A stretch of 64,000 nucleotides of DNA, from NCBI GenBank assembly GCA_964485405.1, contig CAZAJG010000018.1:1-64000 (forward strand), in the 5' to 3' direction. The position numbers were made by a program, and so were the translations under genes. Position 1 is the first letter of the stretch; each line of letters begins with the position of its first letter. The notes under the pieces are model-generated. The model made no database searches. It was not told the DNA's origin and was given only the letters and a program-made list of their open reading frames with translations. Below, piece after piece: positions 1 to 9,504 of this stretch. The DNA comes from CAKZNE01 sp964485405 (GTDB taxonomy: Bacteria; Bacteroidota; Bacteroidia; Flavobacteriales; Schleiferiaceae).

Positions 1-771
1 TTTAAAGCTTTTGACGGATACATAGTTCAGCTGCCTACAGACCTAAGTTATTACGAAAAAAGATGGAAGGCCGCTATGGTCAATACGGAACTGTCTTACG
101 GAATGTTTGAATCTGACCAATTAATGGGTTTTATTTTAAATGGTGTAGACCAACGAGATGGTCATCATATCGCTTTTAATACCGGAACAGGTGTTATTCC
201 TGAGTATAGAGGTAAAAAGATGGTGAAAATGATTTATGAGCATGCCATCCCAGAACTCAAAGCACAAGGTATTACCAAATGTGGCTTGGAAGTAATTAAG
301 ATAAACGATATTGCGGTAAAAACTTATCAAGGAATTGGTTTTGAGGTTTGTAGAGAGTTAAAGTGTTTTGGAGGTTCTATATCCAATCAGCCACAAAGAG
401 ATATTGAAGTGGTGGAAGTAGATTCTAAAAACTGGAACTGGGATATTTTACCTCAACAAGAACTCTATTCTTGGGATAATCATCAAAATTCACTCTCTCG
501 TGGTGAGTACCGTTATTTTAAGGTGAAAAATAAGGGGGCCGATAGTGCTTTCTTCATTACCAATCAATCTAAAAGCTACATCGCACAATGCGACCCATTG
601 GTTAGCACTGACGAAAGTTGGCAAGATTTGTTATGTGCTTTGGAACAAGAAACAGATGCAGTCAAAATCAATAACATTCCTAAAGATCAAGATATTAAGA
701 TTGAAAAGATTGAATCTGTTGGAGGTTTATTGAATACAGTAGATCAGTATGAGATGGAGCTGTATCTGTAG
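1..771 (+). CDS. GNAT-family N-acetyltransferase, 5' end outside window
   Basis: The reading frame is open from base 1, so the true start lies upstream of the window; an internal ATG at 76 is not the real start. The visible 256 residues carry the acetyl-CoA binding core of the GNAT fold (VIPEYRGKKMVKMIYEHA, with the R-G-K-K loop before helix 3) and the typical later strand ending in NDIAVKTYQGIGF. About 100 further residues follow that do not resemble GNAT, suggesting a second C-terminal domain. The substrate cannot be told from sequence. It is convergent with the following histidine kinase, with only 16 bases between the stops. Confidence 0.8.
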   Translation, partial: FKAFDGYIVQLPTDLSYYEKRWKAAMVNTELSYGMFESDQLMGFILNGVDQRDGHHIAFNTGTGVIPEYRGKKMVKMIYEHAIPELKAQGITKCGLEVIKINDIAVKTYQGIGFEVCRELKCFGGSISNQPQRDIEVVEVDSKNWNWDILPQQELYSWDNHQNSLSRGEYRYFKVKNKGADSAFFITNQSKSYIAQCDPLVSTDESWQDLLCALEQETDAVKINNIPKDQDIKIEKIESVGGLLNTVDQYEMELYL

Positions 772-787
772 CTTTTAATCGTACCCG

Positions 788-2557
788 CTAACTTAAATGG
801 CGAACCAACTTTTTATATAAACTACTAGACTTAAAAGGTTTAGATTCAAGATCATTCATTCCAGATGAGAATACTTTTTCTCTTTCTGAAATTAATGCAG
901 AGGCGGTAAGTGCAATTATAGGAAGGCTTAAATGGCCCATTCTTCTTATTTCTAGTGTTGTTTCAAAGCCATCCATATCGGGCATAGATAAATCCATAAG
1001 AACGAGATCAAAACTCTTCTTCTTAATTTTAGATAAGGCTTCATTTCCGGATGGAGCAGTATTCACTTCGATGCCCCATCTTAACAGAAAGTTTTCAGCT
1101 ACAACCAAGTTCAATTGATTGTCATCCACTACAAGCACTCGCTTTCCTTTTAATACATCGGAGTATTCAAAAGTATCTTCCTCCTGCACCGAGCTTCCTA
1201 AATCTAAACTTAACGCAAAGCTAAAAGTGGATCCTTTTCCTAAGTTACTCCATACTTTTATCTCACCTCCCATTAGGTTGGTTAACTTTTGAGCTATAGC
1301 TAAGCCCAAACCTGTTCCTCCAAATTTCCGGGTTATAGTCTCATCTGCTTGCTCAAATAAATCGAATATTTTGGCTACCTGTTTAGTATCCATTCCTATT
1401 CCGGTGTCAGTTACACTAAAGTTGATAACCGCTTTATTTGATTCGTTTGTATAACCCGCTACTTGAAAACTGACTGTTCCATGGGTAGTGAACTTAATGG
1501 CATTGTTAAGTAGGTTGTTTATAATTTGAGTGATACGAGTTGAGTCACCCATCACCCACTCTGGAACTCCAGAGGCCAAGTTCATCTCAAAGTCTATGCT
1601 CTTGGTTTCGCACATTAATTTGGCAGATGCGCTCAGTTTAGAAACCATATCTCGTAAATCGAAACTCATATGTTCCAACTTTACTTTCCCAGACTGGATT
1701 TTAGACCAATCCAAAATATCATTTACAATAGAGAATAGATTATTCGAAGCAAAATTAATAAGCTCAATATTTTGATGAGAATCAACGGTTGACTCTTGAT
1801 CTTTCATTAATTCGCTTAATCCAATAATGGTGTTTAAGGGCGTTCGTATTTCATGAGACATTACGGATAGAAAATGTGTTTTGGCCTTTGCCGATGCTTC
1901 TGCCGCTTCTTTGGCTTTAATGAGTTGCTCTTCGTTTTGTAGAAGCTGAGCATTTACTCTTTGCAAATAAACTTGTTGTTTGTTGGTTAAATCCAGATAT
2001 AAGTAACTGATTACCCAACAGCCAATCATGAGGTAGAAAAAGTTCGTTCTATACTGGGTTGGAGGTACTATAGAATCCGAATGAAGCGAACCAGTATTTA
2101 AGCCAAGCTCAAAGACTAGGTAAAAACAAAAAACAATAAAGGAAGATATCCAGATATTCCATTTTTTCTCATAATTCATTATGAGAGGCACCACTCCAAT
2201 TATTAAAGGAAAGTACAGGTACTCTCCCTGAAAATAGTCTGACCGGACAGACGTAAAATAAACCCCTCCCGTATTTAACAATAGAAAGAGATAACGTGCT
2301 AAGAGCCTTCTTCCTTTGGCAGCTGTAAAGAGGATTACAATATTGAAGACGACTATAACTAACGTATCAATCCAAGTAGCTGGATTGATTGCAGGAACCG
2401 TCATCGGTAGAATCAGTATTATGGTAGCAATACATATTCTGTTTAAGAATATACTTCTCCTCCTTTCTAGAAATGGTTCATCTTCATCAACACCAAGGTA
2501 AGAAAGGTATTTCCAAACTCTAATAATTGGACCGCTAGAGGATATAGGTAGTTTCAT
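788..2557 (-). CDS. Membrane hybrid histidine kinase / response regulator (589 aa)
   Basis: The N-terminal 190 residues hold about six hydrophobic segments, forming a membrane sensor with no recognised ligand domain. A short coiled coil (about 195-228) leads to the HisKA dimerisation helix with the phospho-acceptor His235 in SVMSHEIRTPLN. The ATPase domain follows with its N box (NNLLNNAIKF, about 347), DTGIGM and GGTGLGLA. Residues about 472-589 form a receiver domain with acidic pair Asp478-Asp479, phospho-acceptor Asp522 and Lys573. There is no DNA-binding output, so the receiver probably passes phosphate to an Hpt protein or partner regulator encoded elsewhere. It appears monocistronic. 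The signal sensed is unknown. Confidence 0.9.
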   Translation of the reverse strand: MKLPISSSGPIIRVWKYLSYLGVDEDEPFLERRRSIFLNRICIATIILILPMTVPAINPATWIDTLVIVVFNIVILFTAAKGRRLLARYLFLLLNTGGVYFTSVRSDYFQGEYLYFPLIIGVVPLIMNYEKKWNIWISSFIVFCFYLVFELGLNTGSLHSDSIVPPTQYRTNFFYLMIGCWVISYLYLDLTNKQQVYLQRVNAQLLQNEEQLIKAKEAAEASAKAKTHFLSVMSHEIRTPLNTIIGLSELMKDQESTVDSHQNIELINFASNNLFSIVNDILDWSKIQSGKVKLEHMSFDLRDMVSKLSASAKLMCETKSIDFEMNLASGVPEWVMGDSTRITQIINNLLNNAIKFTTHGTVSFQVAGYTNESNKAVINFSVTDTGIGMDTKQVAKIFDLFEQADETITRKFGGTGLGLAIAQKLTNLMGGEIKVWSNLGKGSTFSFALSLDLGSSVQEEDTFEYSDVLKGKRVLVVDDNQLNLVVAENFLLRWGIEVNTAPSGNEALSKIKKKSFDLVLMDLSMPDMDGFETTLEIRRMGHLSLPIIALTASALISEREKVFSSGMNDLESKPFKSSSLYKKLVRHLS

Positions 2558-2706
2558 TTTAAATTAAGACGATTGTGAAGGAATTTCCCTTCACATCTAG
2601 CTATTTTTTTAACATCTTTCAAATTTAAACTTAAAACAATGGGTTATGCACAAAGTTGATTTTTGAAACCAAATCAAATACCTCAGAATGGGTAGAATGC
2701 TTGTGT

Positions 2707-3435
2707 TTAAAGGGAAAGCTGCAAATCCGTATACCAAAACCCTTGATTTTGTCTACTGTTTTTCTCAGAAAAACAATTGTCTTCATCTACCTCTTTTAGC
2801 TGATAGGTTTTTAAGAGGGTTTTCCCAACTTTAAAGGAAATAGGTTTTTTAAAAATAGGACCATCGTATACAAAGGTGTGAAACTCCCCGTTTTCTCCGC
2901 AAGGATCTACGTCCTTAGGCAAGTCTTTTATAAAGTTTTCATCGATAATTCGGCCAGAAAACTCTTTTGGCAATTTCTCCGAATTCACACAAACAACGAT
3001 TGTTTTAAATCCTAGGTCTAAAAACTCTCTTAAAACCTCTGTTGTATTTCGTTTCCAAAGTGGGAAGATACCCTGTATTCCTGCTTTTTGAAGCTCTATC
3101 TCGCGGTAACTTTTTAAGTCTTCTAAAAAGATGTCGCCAAACAAACTGTACTCTATACCTTTTGCTTTCCAAGAACTTAACTCTTCTTGCATAATGGCGT
3201 CATAGGTTGGCATATCAACATCTGTAGGCAATAAGGTTTTGTGCAAAGGAAGCTGAAGTTGCTTGGCTTGCTCATCAAGCAAATCTACATGAACACCATG
3301 CATCGTAATTCTTTTCAGTTCAGCGTTTATCGTTGTGGTTAACGACTTAATGCGGTGTGCTTCGTTTTTTAGGGTGTGATATAAAGCTAAGGCACTATCC
3401 TTTCCTCCACTCCAGTTTATGATAATATCCTTCAC
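2707..3435 (-). CDS. Dph6-type ATP pyrophosphatase (diphthine-ammonia-ligase-like), last gene of cobalamin operon
   Basis: The N terminus reads IINWSGGKDSALALYHTL, the SGGKDS PP-loop of adenine-alpha-hydrolase-type ATP pyrophosphatases. The later EYSLFGDIFLEDLKSYRE and FHTFVYDGPIF segments match the MJ0570/Dph6 family. Bacteria have no diphthamide, so the archaeal and eukaryotic function cannot apply directly. Dph6-like genes are repeatedly seen in Bacteroidota B12-uptake loci, and here the gene follows the BtuG-like gene by 18 bases in a riboswitch-led operon. A role in cobalamin or corrinoid side-chain chemistry is an inference from context. The 242-residue length is normal for the family. 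Confidence 0.82.
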   Translation of the reverse strand: MKDIIINWSGGKDSALALYHTLKNEAHRIKSLTTTINAELKRITMHGVHVDLLDEQAKQLQLPLHKTLLPTDVDMPTYDAIMQEELSSWKAKGIEYSLFGDIFLEDLKSYREIELQKAGIQGIFPLWKRNTTEVLREFLDLGFKTIVVCVNSEKLPKEFSGRIIDENFIKDLPKDVDPCGENGEFHTFVYDGPIFKKPISFKVGKTLLKTYQLKEVDEDNCFSEKNSRQNQGFWYTDLQLSL

Positions 3436-3453
3436 CTTTATTCCTTTTGTTGA

Positions 3454-4483
3454 TTACTCAAAGTAAAATCCACTTGGGATAATATCCGTTTGGAAGCTAT
3501 GGATTAAATCTCCCATTGCATTTAGGCGATATACTTGTCCTTTTTGGACGTAGTCTTTAGCATCGGCTACATAGATATCCTCATTTTCAGGATCTACCCC
3601 TAAACCATAAAAAACTCGATTGCTAGAGGGATATAAGGGAGTTGTTGGTAAGGATTGAGCATCAATTGACATTTCAAACAAGTCGTTATAGATAAAGTAA
3701 ATTTTGTCCCCATCAGCATTTATAGTCATTGCTCCGGGGTTAAGATTTTCGTCCATCGGATATTGATTTAAAACACTTAAGCTGTTAGGATCTATCCTAT
3801 ACAAGCCAGCCGATTTGCTCTGAGATTGACTACCTTGACATAAAACCCACAGGTAACCCGATTTATCTAGAACCATTGAGTTGGATCCATAAGCCAAAGA
3901 AACACTATCTATAACTGTGTCTGCTAAGGTGTTAATTGCATAAATGTGCTCACTTTTAGGCATACTTACAAAAAGTACATTATCCTTTAAAACCATTTTT
4001 TCAGTCCATTCACTAGCTGGAATTTTATGAGAAATTGTAGAACTTGTTAAGTCTAAAACGTGAATTCCTTTGGCGTAAAGGTCTGTGATGTAAGCTTTTT
4101 CATTACTTACGGATTGAATATACCTAGGAGAGTTTAAATCCTTTATAGTTCTTACTCTAGAGAAATTACTCGTATCTATTATTTCTACTTTGCCAGAGTT
4201 GTTTAGCACCAGATAGGCTTCTCCATCAATAATGCTCATAGATTGAAATACATCCCCTAGGTCCGTAGAATTTGACTGTTCGAATACTTTAGAGAAATAG
4301 ACTTCTTCTTTTTTATCATAAAGTCCGAGTGCCGCATTGCCGAACTGAAAATTACCCTCATTAACTACCCAAACCCTGCTTTTTAAGGAAGCAGGAGGTT
4401 TGGAGCTCATTGCTGACGGTTTGTCGNNNNNNNNNNACAATACTTAGAAGGAGCCATAAACCTATGTAAGATTTATTATTCAT
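3454..4483 (-). CDS. btuG: BtuG-like beta-propeller surface lipoprotein (DUF5074/YncE-like), interrupted by assembly gap
   Basis: The protein opens after a gap with DKPSAM and continues with the hallmark VWVVNEGNFQFGNAALGLYD, then repeated propeller blades. This matches the surface B12-capturing BtuG family that caps BtuB in Bacteroides. The start chosen is ATG at 4483, which overlaps the upstream stop in an ATGA and gives a lipoprotein-style leader (MNNKSYIGLWLLLSIV). Ten Ns (4427-4436) then hide the residues just before DKPS, where a lipobox Cys would be expected. With exactly ten Ns the two halves are out of frame, so the true gap is not ten bases. Calling it B12-binding rests on family and operon context. 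Confidence 0.8.
4427..4436. other. Assembly gap (10 N) inside btuG-like gene
   Basis: Ten undetermined bases fall at the junction of the signal peptide and mature domain of the BtuG-like gene. The true length must differ from ten (10 + 3k + 1 or 2) to put the ATG at 4483 in frame with the propeller. Confidence 0.95.
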
Positions 4484-5457
4484 TTAACGATACGAATTAA
4501 CTCATGGTGCAAACCGTTTTTATCACTGAAGCTGAAAATATACGACCCGTTATTCAAAGAAGTTAAATCCAATTTGGTTTTAGATGATGAAATGGTGATA
4601 CTTAAAACTAAGCTCCCCATTAAATTGTATACTTCTACCCTATCATAAGATGATTCATTGCCGGAATGCTCAAAGTTTAATATGCCTTGAGAAGGATTGG
4701 GATATAAAGTCCAATTAGGTGAATTCTCCTTTAAACCAATTCCCTTTATGTGAATAAAACCAATGGCATCTAAATCAAACCCACTAGACGCAAAAGCCGT
4801 TGGCCATGGGTCGTTGATAAACCTCCCAGAAGTGTCTTTACTACCATAAGTATCTAGAATACTCCCAACTACATCGATAATTTTAATATATCCAATGTTT
4901 TGGATATCTAGATTGTTGTGGTGTGATAATTCGGATAGGTTAAAGGGAGTACCAAAACCTCCGCGATATTTACCTGCTAGGTTATTGATCTTAGTAGCAT
5001 CTATAAAATCAAAAGCTCCAATTTGGGAGGTGTCTTGGGTTAAAGAAGCAGCCGGAAAACGGTAAAAGTCCTGACCATCAGAGCTTACTTCTACAAAAGC
5101 TAACTCAAGAAAGTTGTTGACAAAACTGTTTTCGAAAACCGCAAAATCCCAAGAGGGACCGTCATAAATTGGAGTTTTAAGCGTAATTAATGCACTACCT
5201 CCATCTCCCAGACTTACCACCACATTATCTGCTTTTCCCAAACAGGACGAGGAATCACCGACACCAGCAAACCCTAAAGATGGATCACTTGCATCTTGTA
5301 AGCCTTTCACAATTGCAGCTTCTTCTGCCCAGCCAATAAAAGCGATACTGTCTGCATGCATAGCTGTTGTTCCGGGTTGCCCATCGGGAGGGGCAAACTG
5401 CGCGGAAACCTCGAACAGGGCAAACAGGATAAGAAGTATGGTGGTTACCGTTTTCAT
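4480..5457 (-). CDS. Secreted T9SS-sorted surface protein of the cobalamin locus
   Basis: This 325-residue protein has a signal peptide (MKTVTTILLILFALFEVSAQ), a middle domain with WDFAVFENSF, AFVEVSSDGQDF, FRFP-like and GKYRGGFGTPFNLSEL segments, and a C-terminal T9SS sorting domain (WTLYPNPSQGILNF to the end, about residues 248-325). The middle domain looks like a beta-sandwich that recurs as a cell-surface protein in Bacteroidota B12 loci; I know no assigned activity. The gene lies 38 bases downstream of the DUF4465 gene and overlaps the BtuG-like start by four bases, so it is translated in the same riboswitch-controlled operon. A role in cobalamin capture at the surface is inferred. Confidence 0.8.
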   Translation of the reverse strand: MKTVTTILLILFALFEVSAQFAPPDGQPGTTAMHADSIAFIGWAEEAAIVKGLQDASDPSLGFAGVGDSSSCLGKADNVVVSLGDGGSALITLKTPIYDGPSWDFAVFENSFVNNFLELAFVEVSSDGQDFYRFPAASLTQDTSQIGAFDFIDATKINNLAGKYRGGFGTPFNLSELSHHNNLDIQNIGYIKIIDVVGSILDTYGSKDTSGRFINDPWPTAFASSGFDLDAIGFIHIKGIGLKENSPNWTLYPNPSQGILNFEHSGNESSYDRVEVYNLMGSLVLSITISSSKTKLDLTSLNNGSYIFSFSDKNGLHHELIRIVK

Positions 5458-5495
5458 GGATTATGCTTGTCTCAAAGATAAGGGGATATCCAGTT

Positions 5496-6467
5496 TTACT
5501 TTACTTGAAGTTTAGCCGTATATAGCGCATTCCTATGCAATACATGAATTAAATAGAAGGCTGGTTTCAAACTGCTAATATCTAAACTTCCATTTTCTAG
5601 GTTCCCTTCTAATACCTTGGAGCCAGTGATAGAAAACACTTCAAACTTACCAGATTCTATTCCTTCGATATTTACCTGGTTTTGGGCAGGGTTTGGGAAA
5701 AGGTTGATGGTAGAAAAAGCTGTTTCACTTAATGTTAAACCGCTATCAAAGGTGGTAAAGTTGTCAATAGCGAAAAAGTTAGGGGTATTGTTTCCAAAAG
5801 CAGTTGCATCACTAGAAACCAGTTGAAAATGAAGAGTATCTACATTTCCTAATGGTGATAAATCCACCCATTCCCAACTTTTAACAATGTAATCCATACT
5901 GTTATCCATAAAACGGTAATCCGCTAAATAAAACTTAACCGTATCGGTTACTGTTCCATTTAAGGTTCCTATAATATCTAGTCTAAAAAAGTCAGGATCA
6001 TTCCCATCCATTCCACCAAACTGTTTGGCAAATCCATCGCCATCTCGCATACTAATTGCTGCATAGGTAGAGTTGGTAATGTAAATTCCTTGCGCCAACT
6101 TACCTGAAGCATTTCCCGTAAGAGCGATACGTGCTTCATTTGTTCCAATGGCATAGGTGCTGCTGGATTCTCCAGTACCTGTAATTGCTCCATACAAGTT
6201 TCCTGGCCCTGTGTTTGTGCTATCTATTACACTACTCATGGCCCATCCACCAGACCAATAACCACCCCAAGCTGTATCGTAGTAGTTTTCAAAGTCAGCG
6301 TTACCACTGCTAAATGTATATCCTAATGTATTACTACTTCCGTTTATGAAGCTATCTGTTGGTACGCTTAAATTTTCAAAGCCAGAAATGGTTTGTCCCT
6401 GCACATGAATGGAACAAACAAGGCTAACAAATAAAACGATAGCGATTGAGGATAGTTGTTTTGTCAT
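5496..6467 (-). CDS. DUF4465 secreted protein with T9SS sorting domain
   Basis: A signal peptide (to about residue 24, ending VQGQ) is followed by a DUF4465 domain: YTFSSGNADFENYYDTAWG, YWSGGWAMSS, MRDGDGFAKQFGG and DPDFFRLDIIG are characteristic. The C terminus is a T9SS sorting domain (INLFPNPAQNQVNIEG). DUF4465 proteins commonly sit next to BtuB and BtuG homologues, and surface B12-binding accessory proteins are known in such loci; whether this one binds B12 cannot be read from sequence. Its ATG overlaps the stop of the TonB receptor gene (ATGA), indicating translational coupling. Confidence 0.85.
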   Translation of the reverse strand: MTKQLSSIAIVLFVSLVCSIHVQGQTISGFENLSVPTDSFINGSSNTLGYTFSSGNADFENYYDTAWGGYWSGGWAMSSVIDSTNTGPGNLYGAITGTGESSSTYAIGTNEARIALTGNASGKLAQGIYITNSTYAAISMRDGDGFAKQFGGMDGNDPDFFRLDIIGTLNGTVTDTVKFYLADYRFMDNSMDYIVKSWEWVDLSPLGNVDTLHFQLVSSDATAFGNNTPNFFAIDNFTTFDSGLTLSETAFSTINLFPNPAQNQVNIEGIESGKFEVFSITGSKVLEGNLENGSLDISSLKPAFYLIHVLHRNALYTAKLQVK

Positions 6468-8479
6468 TTTTTGAGATGATTTTGATTAAAAGTGAGTTGT
6501 ATTCCTATTTGATATTTTGTTAAAGGCATGGGTCTGTCTCTAACCACTTGATATACTTCGCCCAATAGATTGTTGGCTGCAAACCAAACATTCCAGCGGT
6601 TTCTCTTTATTCTTTTGGTATAAGCAATTCTTACATTCGCTACATCGTAAGGATTTATAAACTCACTATGATCTGTGGTGGTGTATGTGTAACCCGTATA
6701 TGTATGGTTATAAGACAATTGCCAATTTTTAAATGCTAGTTGTAGCCAAGCGTTTGCACTATAAATTGGCGTATAAATAAGCTGTTTAAAGTGTGTGTTT
6801 TCAGAACCTGCAACCGCTTTAATATTCCTTGAAAGGGTGTATTGGAAAGGTAGTTTTAAATTGATCTGCCATTTACCTAGCTTTTTTCTTACACTAGGAT
6901 TTAACTCTACTCCATAGCTTTCTACCTGTAGGAGATTCTCCGGAGACCAAACCGAACCTGGTACCCATTGTATCCAGTTTTCAACTTGGCGATAAAATCC
7001 GGTAAATTCAACATTCAAGAGGGTGCTTTTAATGGTTCCATGACCTATTAAAGAGCCTTCCAGGGCCCAGCCATCCTCAGCTCTTAGATCCGGATTACCT
7101 CCTGGATTCCAGTATAAGTCGTTTAGATTTGGGATCCGGTAAACCCGAGAAGCATTTATAAGCATGCTAAGGTTTTTGGAAAGAGTATAGTCCCAGCCTA
7201 AAGAAAAAGTGAATGGAACAACTTCTCCATCTAAAACCTCTTGTCTTAGGTTTAGAGCAACAGCCCCTTTTTGGTCCAATACTTTCCTTTTTATAGAGCT
7301 AAAAACAGACAAACTATTTCTATTCCTTTCTACAAGTGCTTTAGAATTTAAGGAAAGAGTGTTTGCGTAGTTGGCATTTTGTCCTGTGCTAAAGTTTTGG
7401 TTTAGACCAATGTTTACAATCCATTTATTATCAGGTTTATATATCCAATCTATTTCGTTGATAAAGTTTGAGGAAATACTTTTGGCGTCCTCATTAAAGG
7501 AATCATAGTAGAGTAAATCTTTATGAAAATATGCAGACCTTACATTTAATATCCATTCATTTTCTATCCAACTATAGTTTATGGAAGTACGATGGGTTTG
7601 ATCCTTTAAAAATGGATAATTGTATGCGTTTAACGAGGCATTTAATGTGCGGGGAATTTCTCTGTATGCATCTTGAAACCAATAATGCAAACTGAGTAAA
7701 TGTTTATTCGATATTTTCCAGCTCAGGTCTGCCAGCATACCTTCACTCCTATTCCAAGCATGAAGGTTTCTACGTATTCCTGTAGAGGATTCTTCTATAA
7801 ATTCCTGTGCATAAGGGTAATCGTTGTCTGAGCTTTGTCCAAAGCTTTTCAGGGAAATGTATAAGTCTCTGGAGCCATAACTTAAACTTAGGTTTCTTGA
7901 ATAGCCGTTAAAAACGGTTAATCCTTCAAAATGAGTAGATTGTAAACCTACAGAGGCAGACCATCCGGTATTAAATTTTGGACTGTTATTTAAGAGTATA
8001 GCACCACCCAATGCTCCACTACCCCATAAAGAGGTGGATGCACCATATTGAACACTAATCTCATCGTTTAAGCCAACAGGTATTAAGGATAAATCAACGA
8101 GCCCATTCATAGAGTTATTGATATTGAAGCCGTTCCAAACTAAGGCTGTATGAGAAGAGCTACCGCCTCTAAATGCGGTGGTAGCTAGGTTTCCTGGTCC
8201 GTTAGATTTTACGTAAACGGGGCCATAATTACTTAGTAATTCGGATAAACTCTGTCCTTTAAAAATATTCGTAATGGCGGTATCTATGGTTTTGGTTTTA
8301 AGCCCTACACTTAAAACTTGGCTGCGATATTGAACCACTTGAACCGTGCTTAGGTTCATGGTGCTATCCACCTGACCCATAGCGGTTAGAACACCTAAGG
8401 CAAGAGGTAAAAAGAGAGCAGAAGAAAACCTTCTAAAGGATATCTTCGATAAAAACGCAAAGCATTCGTTTTGAAACAT
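6464..8479 (-). CDS. btuB: TonB-dependent outer-membrane receptor, BtuB-like (cobalamin uptake)
   Basis: This is a 671-residue TonB-dependent receptor with an N-terminal signal region, a plug domain (about 50-165; SLSELLSNYGPVYVKSNG, TAFRGGSSSHTALVWNG, GASTSLWGSGALGGAILL) and a 22-strand-type barrel to the C terminus. It lacks the CarboxypepD-like extension and SusD partner of glycan systems. It is the first gene after a cobalamin riboswitch and precedes BtuG-like and DUF4465 genes, which makes B12 import the best call. The ATG at 8479 lies about 47 bases after the conserved riboswitch B12 box, so expression is probably switched off by adenosylcobalamin. The N-terminal 20 residues are unusually polar for a leader, so a start slightly downstream is possible. 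Confidence 0.88.
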   Translation of the reverse strand: MFQNECFAFLSKISFRRFSSALFLPLALGVLTAMGQVDSTMNLSTVQVVQYRSQVLSVGLKTKTIDTAITNIFKGQSLSELLSNYGPVYVKSNGPGNLATTAFRGGSSSHTALVWNGFNINNSMNGLVDLSLIPVGLNDEISVQYGASTSLWGSGALGGAILLNNSPKFNTGWSASVGLQSTHFEGLTVFNGYSRNLSLSYGSRDLYISLKSFGQSSDNDYPYAQEFIEESSTGIRRNLHAWNRSEGMLADLSWKISNKHLLSLHYWFQDAYREIPRTLNASLNAYNYPFLKDQTHRTSINYSWIENEWILNVRSAYFHKDLLYYDSFNEDAKSISSNFINEIDWIYKPDNKWIVNIGLNQNFSTGQNANYANTLSLNSKALVERNRNSLSVFSSIKRKVLDQKGAVALNLRQEVLDGEVVPFTFSLGWDYTLSKNLSMLINASRVYRIPNLNDLYWNPGGNPDLRAEDGWALEGSLIGHGTIKSTLLNVEFTGFYRQVENWIQWVPGSVWSPENLLQVESYGVELNPSVRKKLGKWQINLKLPFQYTLSRNIKAVAGSENTHFKQLIYTPIYSANAWLQLAFKNWQLSYNHTYTGYTYTTTDHSEFINPYDVANVRIAYTKRIKRNRWNVWFAANNLLGEVYQVVRDRPMPLTKYQIGIQLTFNQNHLKK

Positions 8480-8526
8480 TTATCCATCTTTCAACCGCCT
8501 TTATCCCGAAAGCAGATATGAAACCA

Positions 8527-8702
8527 ATGAATGTGGCAGGTCTTCTGACTTACTCCAGGCTTTCGTCTTCCCATTCCTTGTGGAACAGTGACTAAGATTG
8601 AAAACCCTTTAAAAGGAGCTTACAGCTGCGGGAACAGCTCAGGAATTACACCTGATTCCCTATTAAGTTAACCACTTGTATAAAGTGCCTAACACCAAAT
8701 TC
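8527..8702 (-). promoter_or_regulatory. Cobalamin riboswitch controlling the btuB operon
   Basis: Read on the minus strand, the stretch begins near TTTGGTG, contains GAATCAGGTGTAATTCCTGA and the core CTGTTCCCGCAGCTGTAA, and ends with the B12-box AAGCCTGGAGTAAGTCAGAAG followed by ACCTGCC. This order and these motifs are those of the class-I cobalamin riboswitch. It ends about 47 bases before the btuB start, so control is likely at translation initiation or early termination. Known members repress downstream genes when adenosylcobalamin binds. Confidence 0.93.
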
Positions 8703-8771
8703 GATGCGAATGTATTAAATATTGAAGGATAAGAAGAAAAGATTTTAGGTACTGGTAGAGAATGGTACACT

Positions 8772-9503
8772 TTAGGCGCTGCTGCGTACATATTCATTTA
8801 AACTCACTTGAGGTTTAATTAAAGATTGTAGAATCTCCGTAAAGCGAATGGTTGGAGCCTTTTCTATGGGTACCTTTAAAATATGACCATAGAACTTTGA
8901 TAGTTGGTTTATGGCAGAGCGATCCGATCCGGAAACGGTTTTTTTCGAACTTCCAAAATTGTAGCTATTACGAGCTGGAGCAAAACCAACCTTAAAATGT
9001 TTGTTTAATCTCAAACCAGAGACTTGTTTTAACAGAGGAATACATACTTCTTCGATACACCCTGGGTATACGCTTGATTCGAAAACCACCAAGCTTTTAG
9101 TTTTCATAACCTTAGCTACCTGATACGTTGGTTTTATTAGGTTTTGAACACTTGTACTGCACTCACTTATGCTTGAAGAACTCGCTCCAATGATAAACAA
9201 CTTAGCCGTTTTTAAGACCTCATAATCATTGGTGTATTGGATATTCTGATGTAGGTTTAAGGATGACTCTTCAAAGCTGTAAACTTGTTTTTGAATCAAA
9301 TTAATTACCTCTTGATCTGCGTCAAATAGAATAACTAAAAAGTCCTGAGCCAATTCTAAAGCGTATTTATAGTTCATAGGATTGGCGCCTACAATAGCTA
9401 TTTTGCTCTGTTTTTGTAGTAACTCTTTAAAAATTCCTCTTTTCAAGTTGTTGTTATCCATTTCTAATATTTTTCCAGTGTTCATTTTATGGTATTGAAT
9501 CAT
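8772..9503 (-). pseudogene. Truncated, degenerate UDP-glucose/GDP-mannose dehydrogenase-like protein
   Basis: The sequence follows the N-terminal half of nucleotide-sugar dehydrogenases: a Rossmann-like IAIVGANPMNYKYALELA strand, then LVVFESSVYPGCIEEVCIPL, LLKQVSGLRLNKHFKVGFAP. The normally conserved S-P-E-R-I-N-P-G motif has become APARNSYNFG, the Gly-rich NAD loop is altered, and the protein stops near 244 residues where the family runs to about 430. The catalytic Lys and Cys region and the C-terminal UDP-binding domain are therefore absent. Start ATG 9503 follows the stop of the upstream small gene by one base. It could be a decaying gene or a repurposed NAD-fold fragment; it is still an open frame. 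Confidence 0.6.
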
Positions 9504-9504
9504 T

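Noticed and set aside
4426..4440. Start of the BtuG-like protein at TTG 4440
   Set aside because: It lies against the gap; ATG 4483 overlaps the upstream stop and gives a leader peptide.
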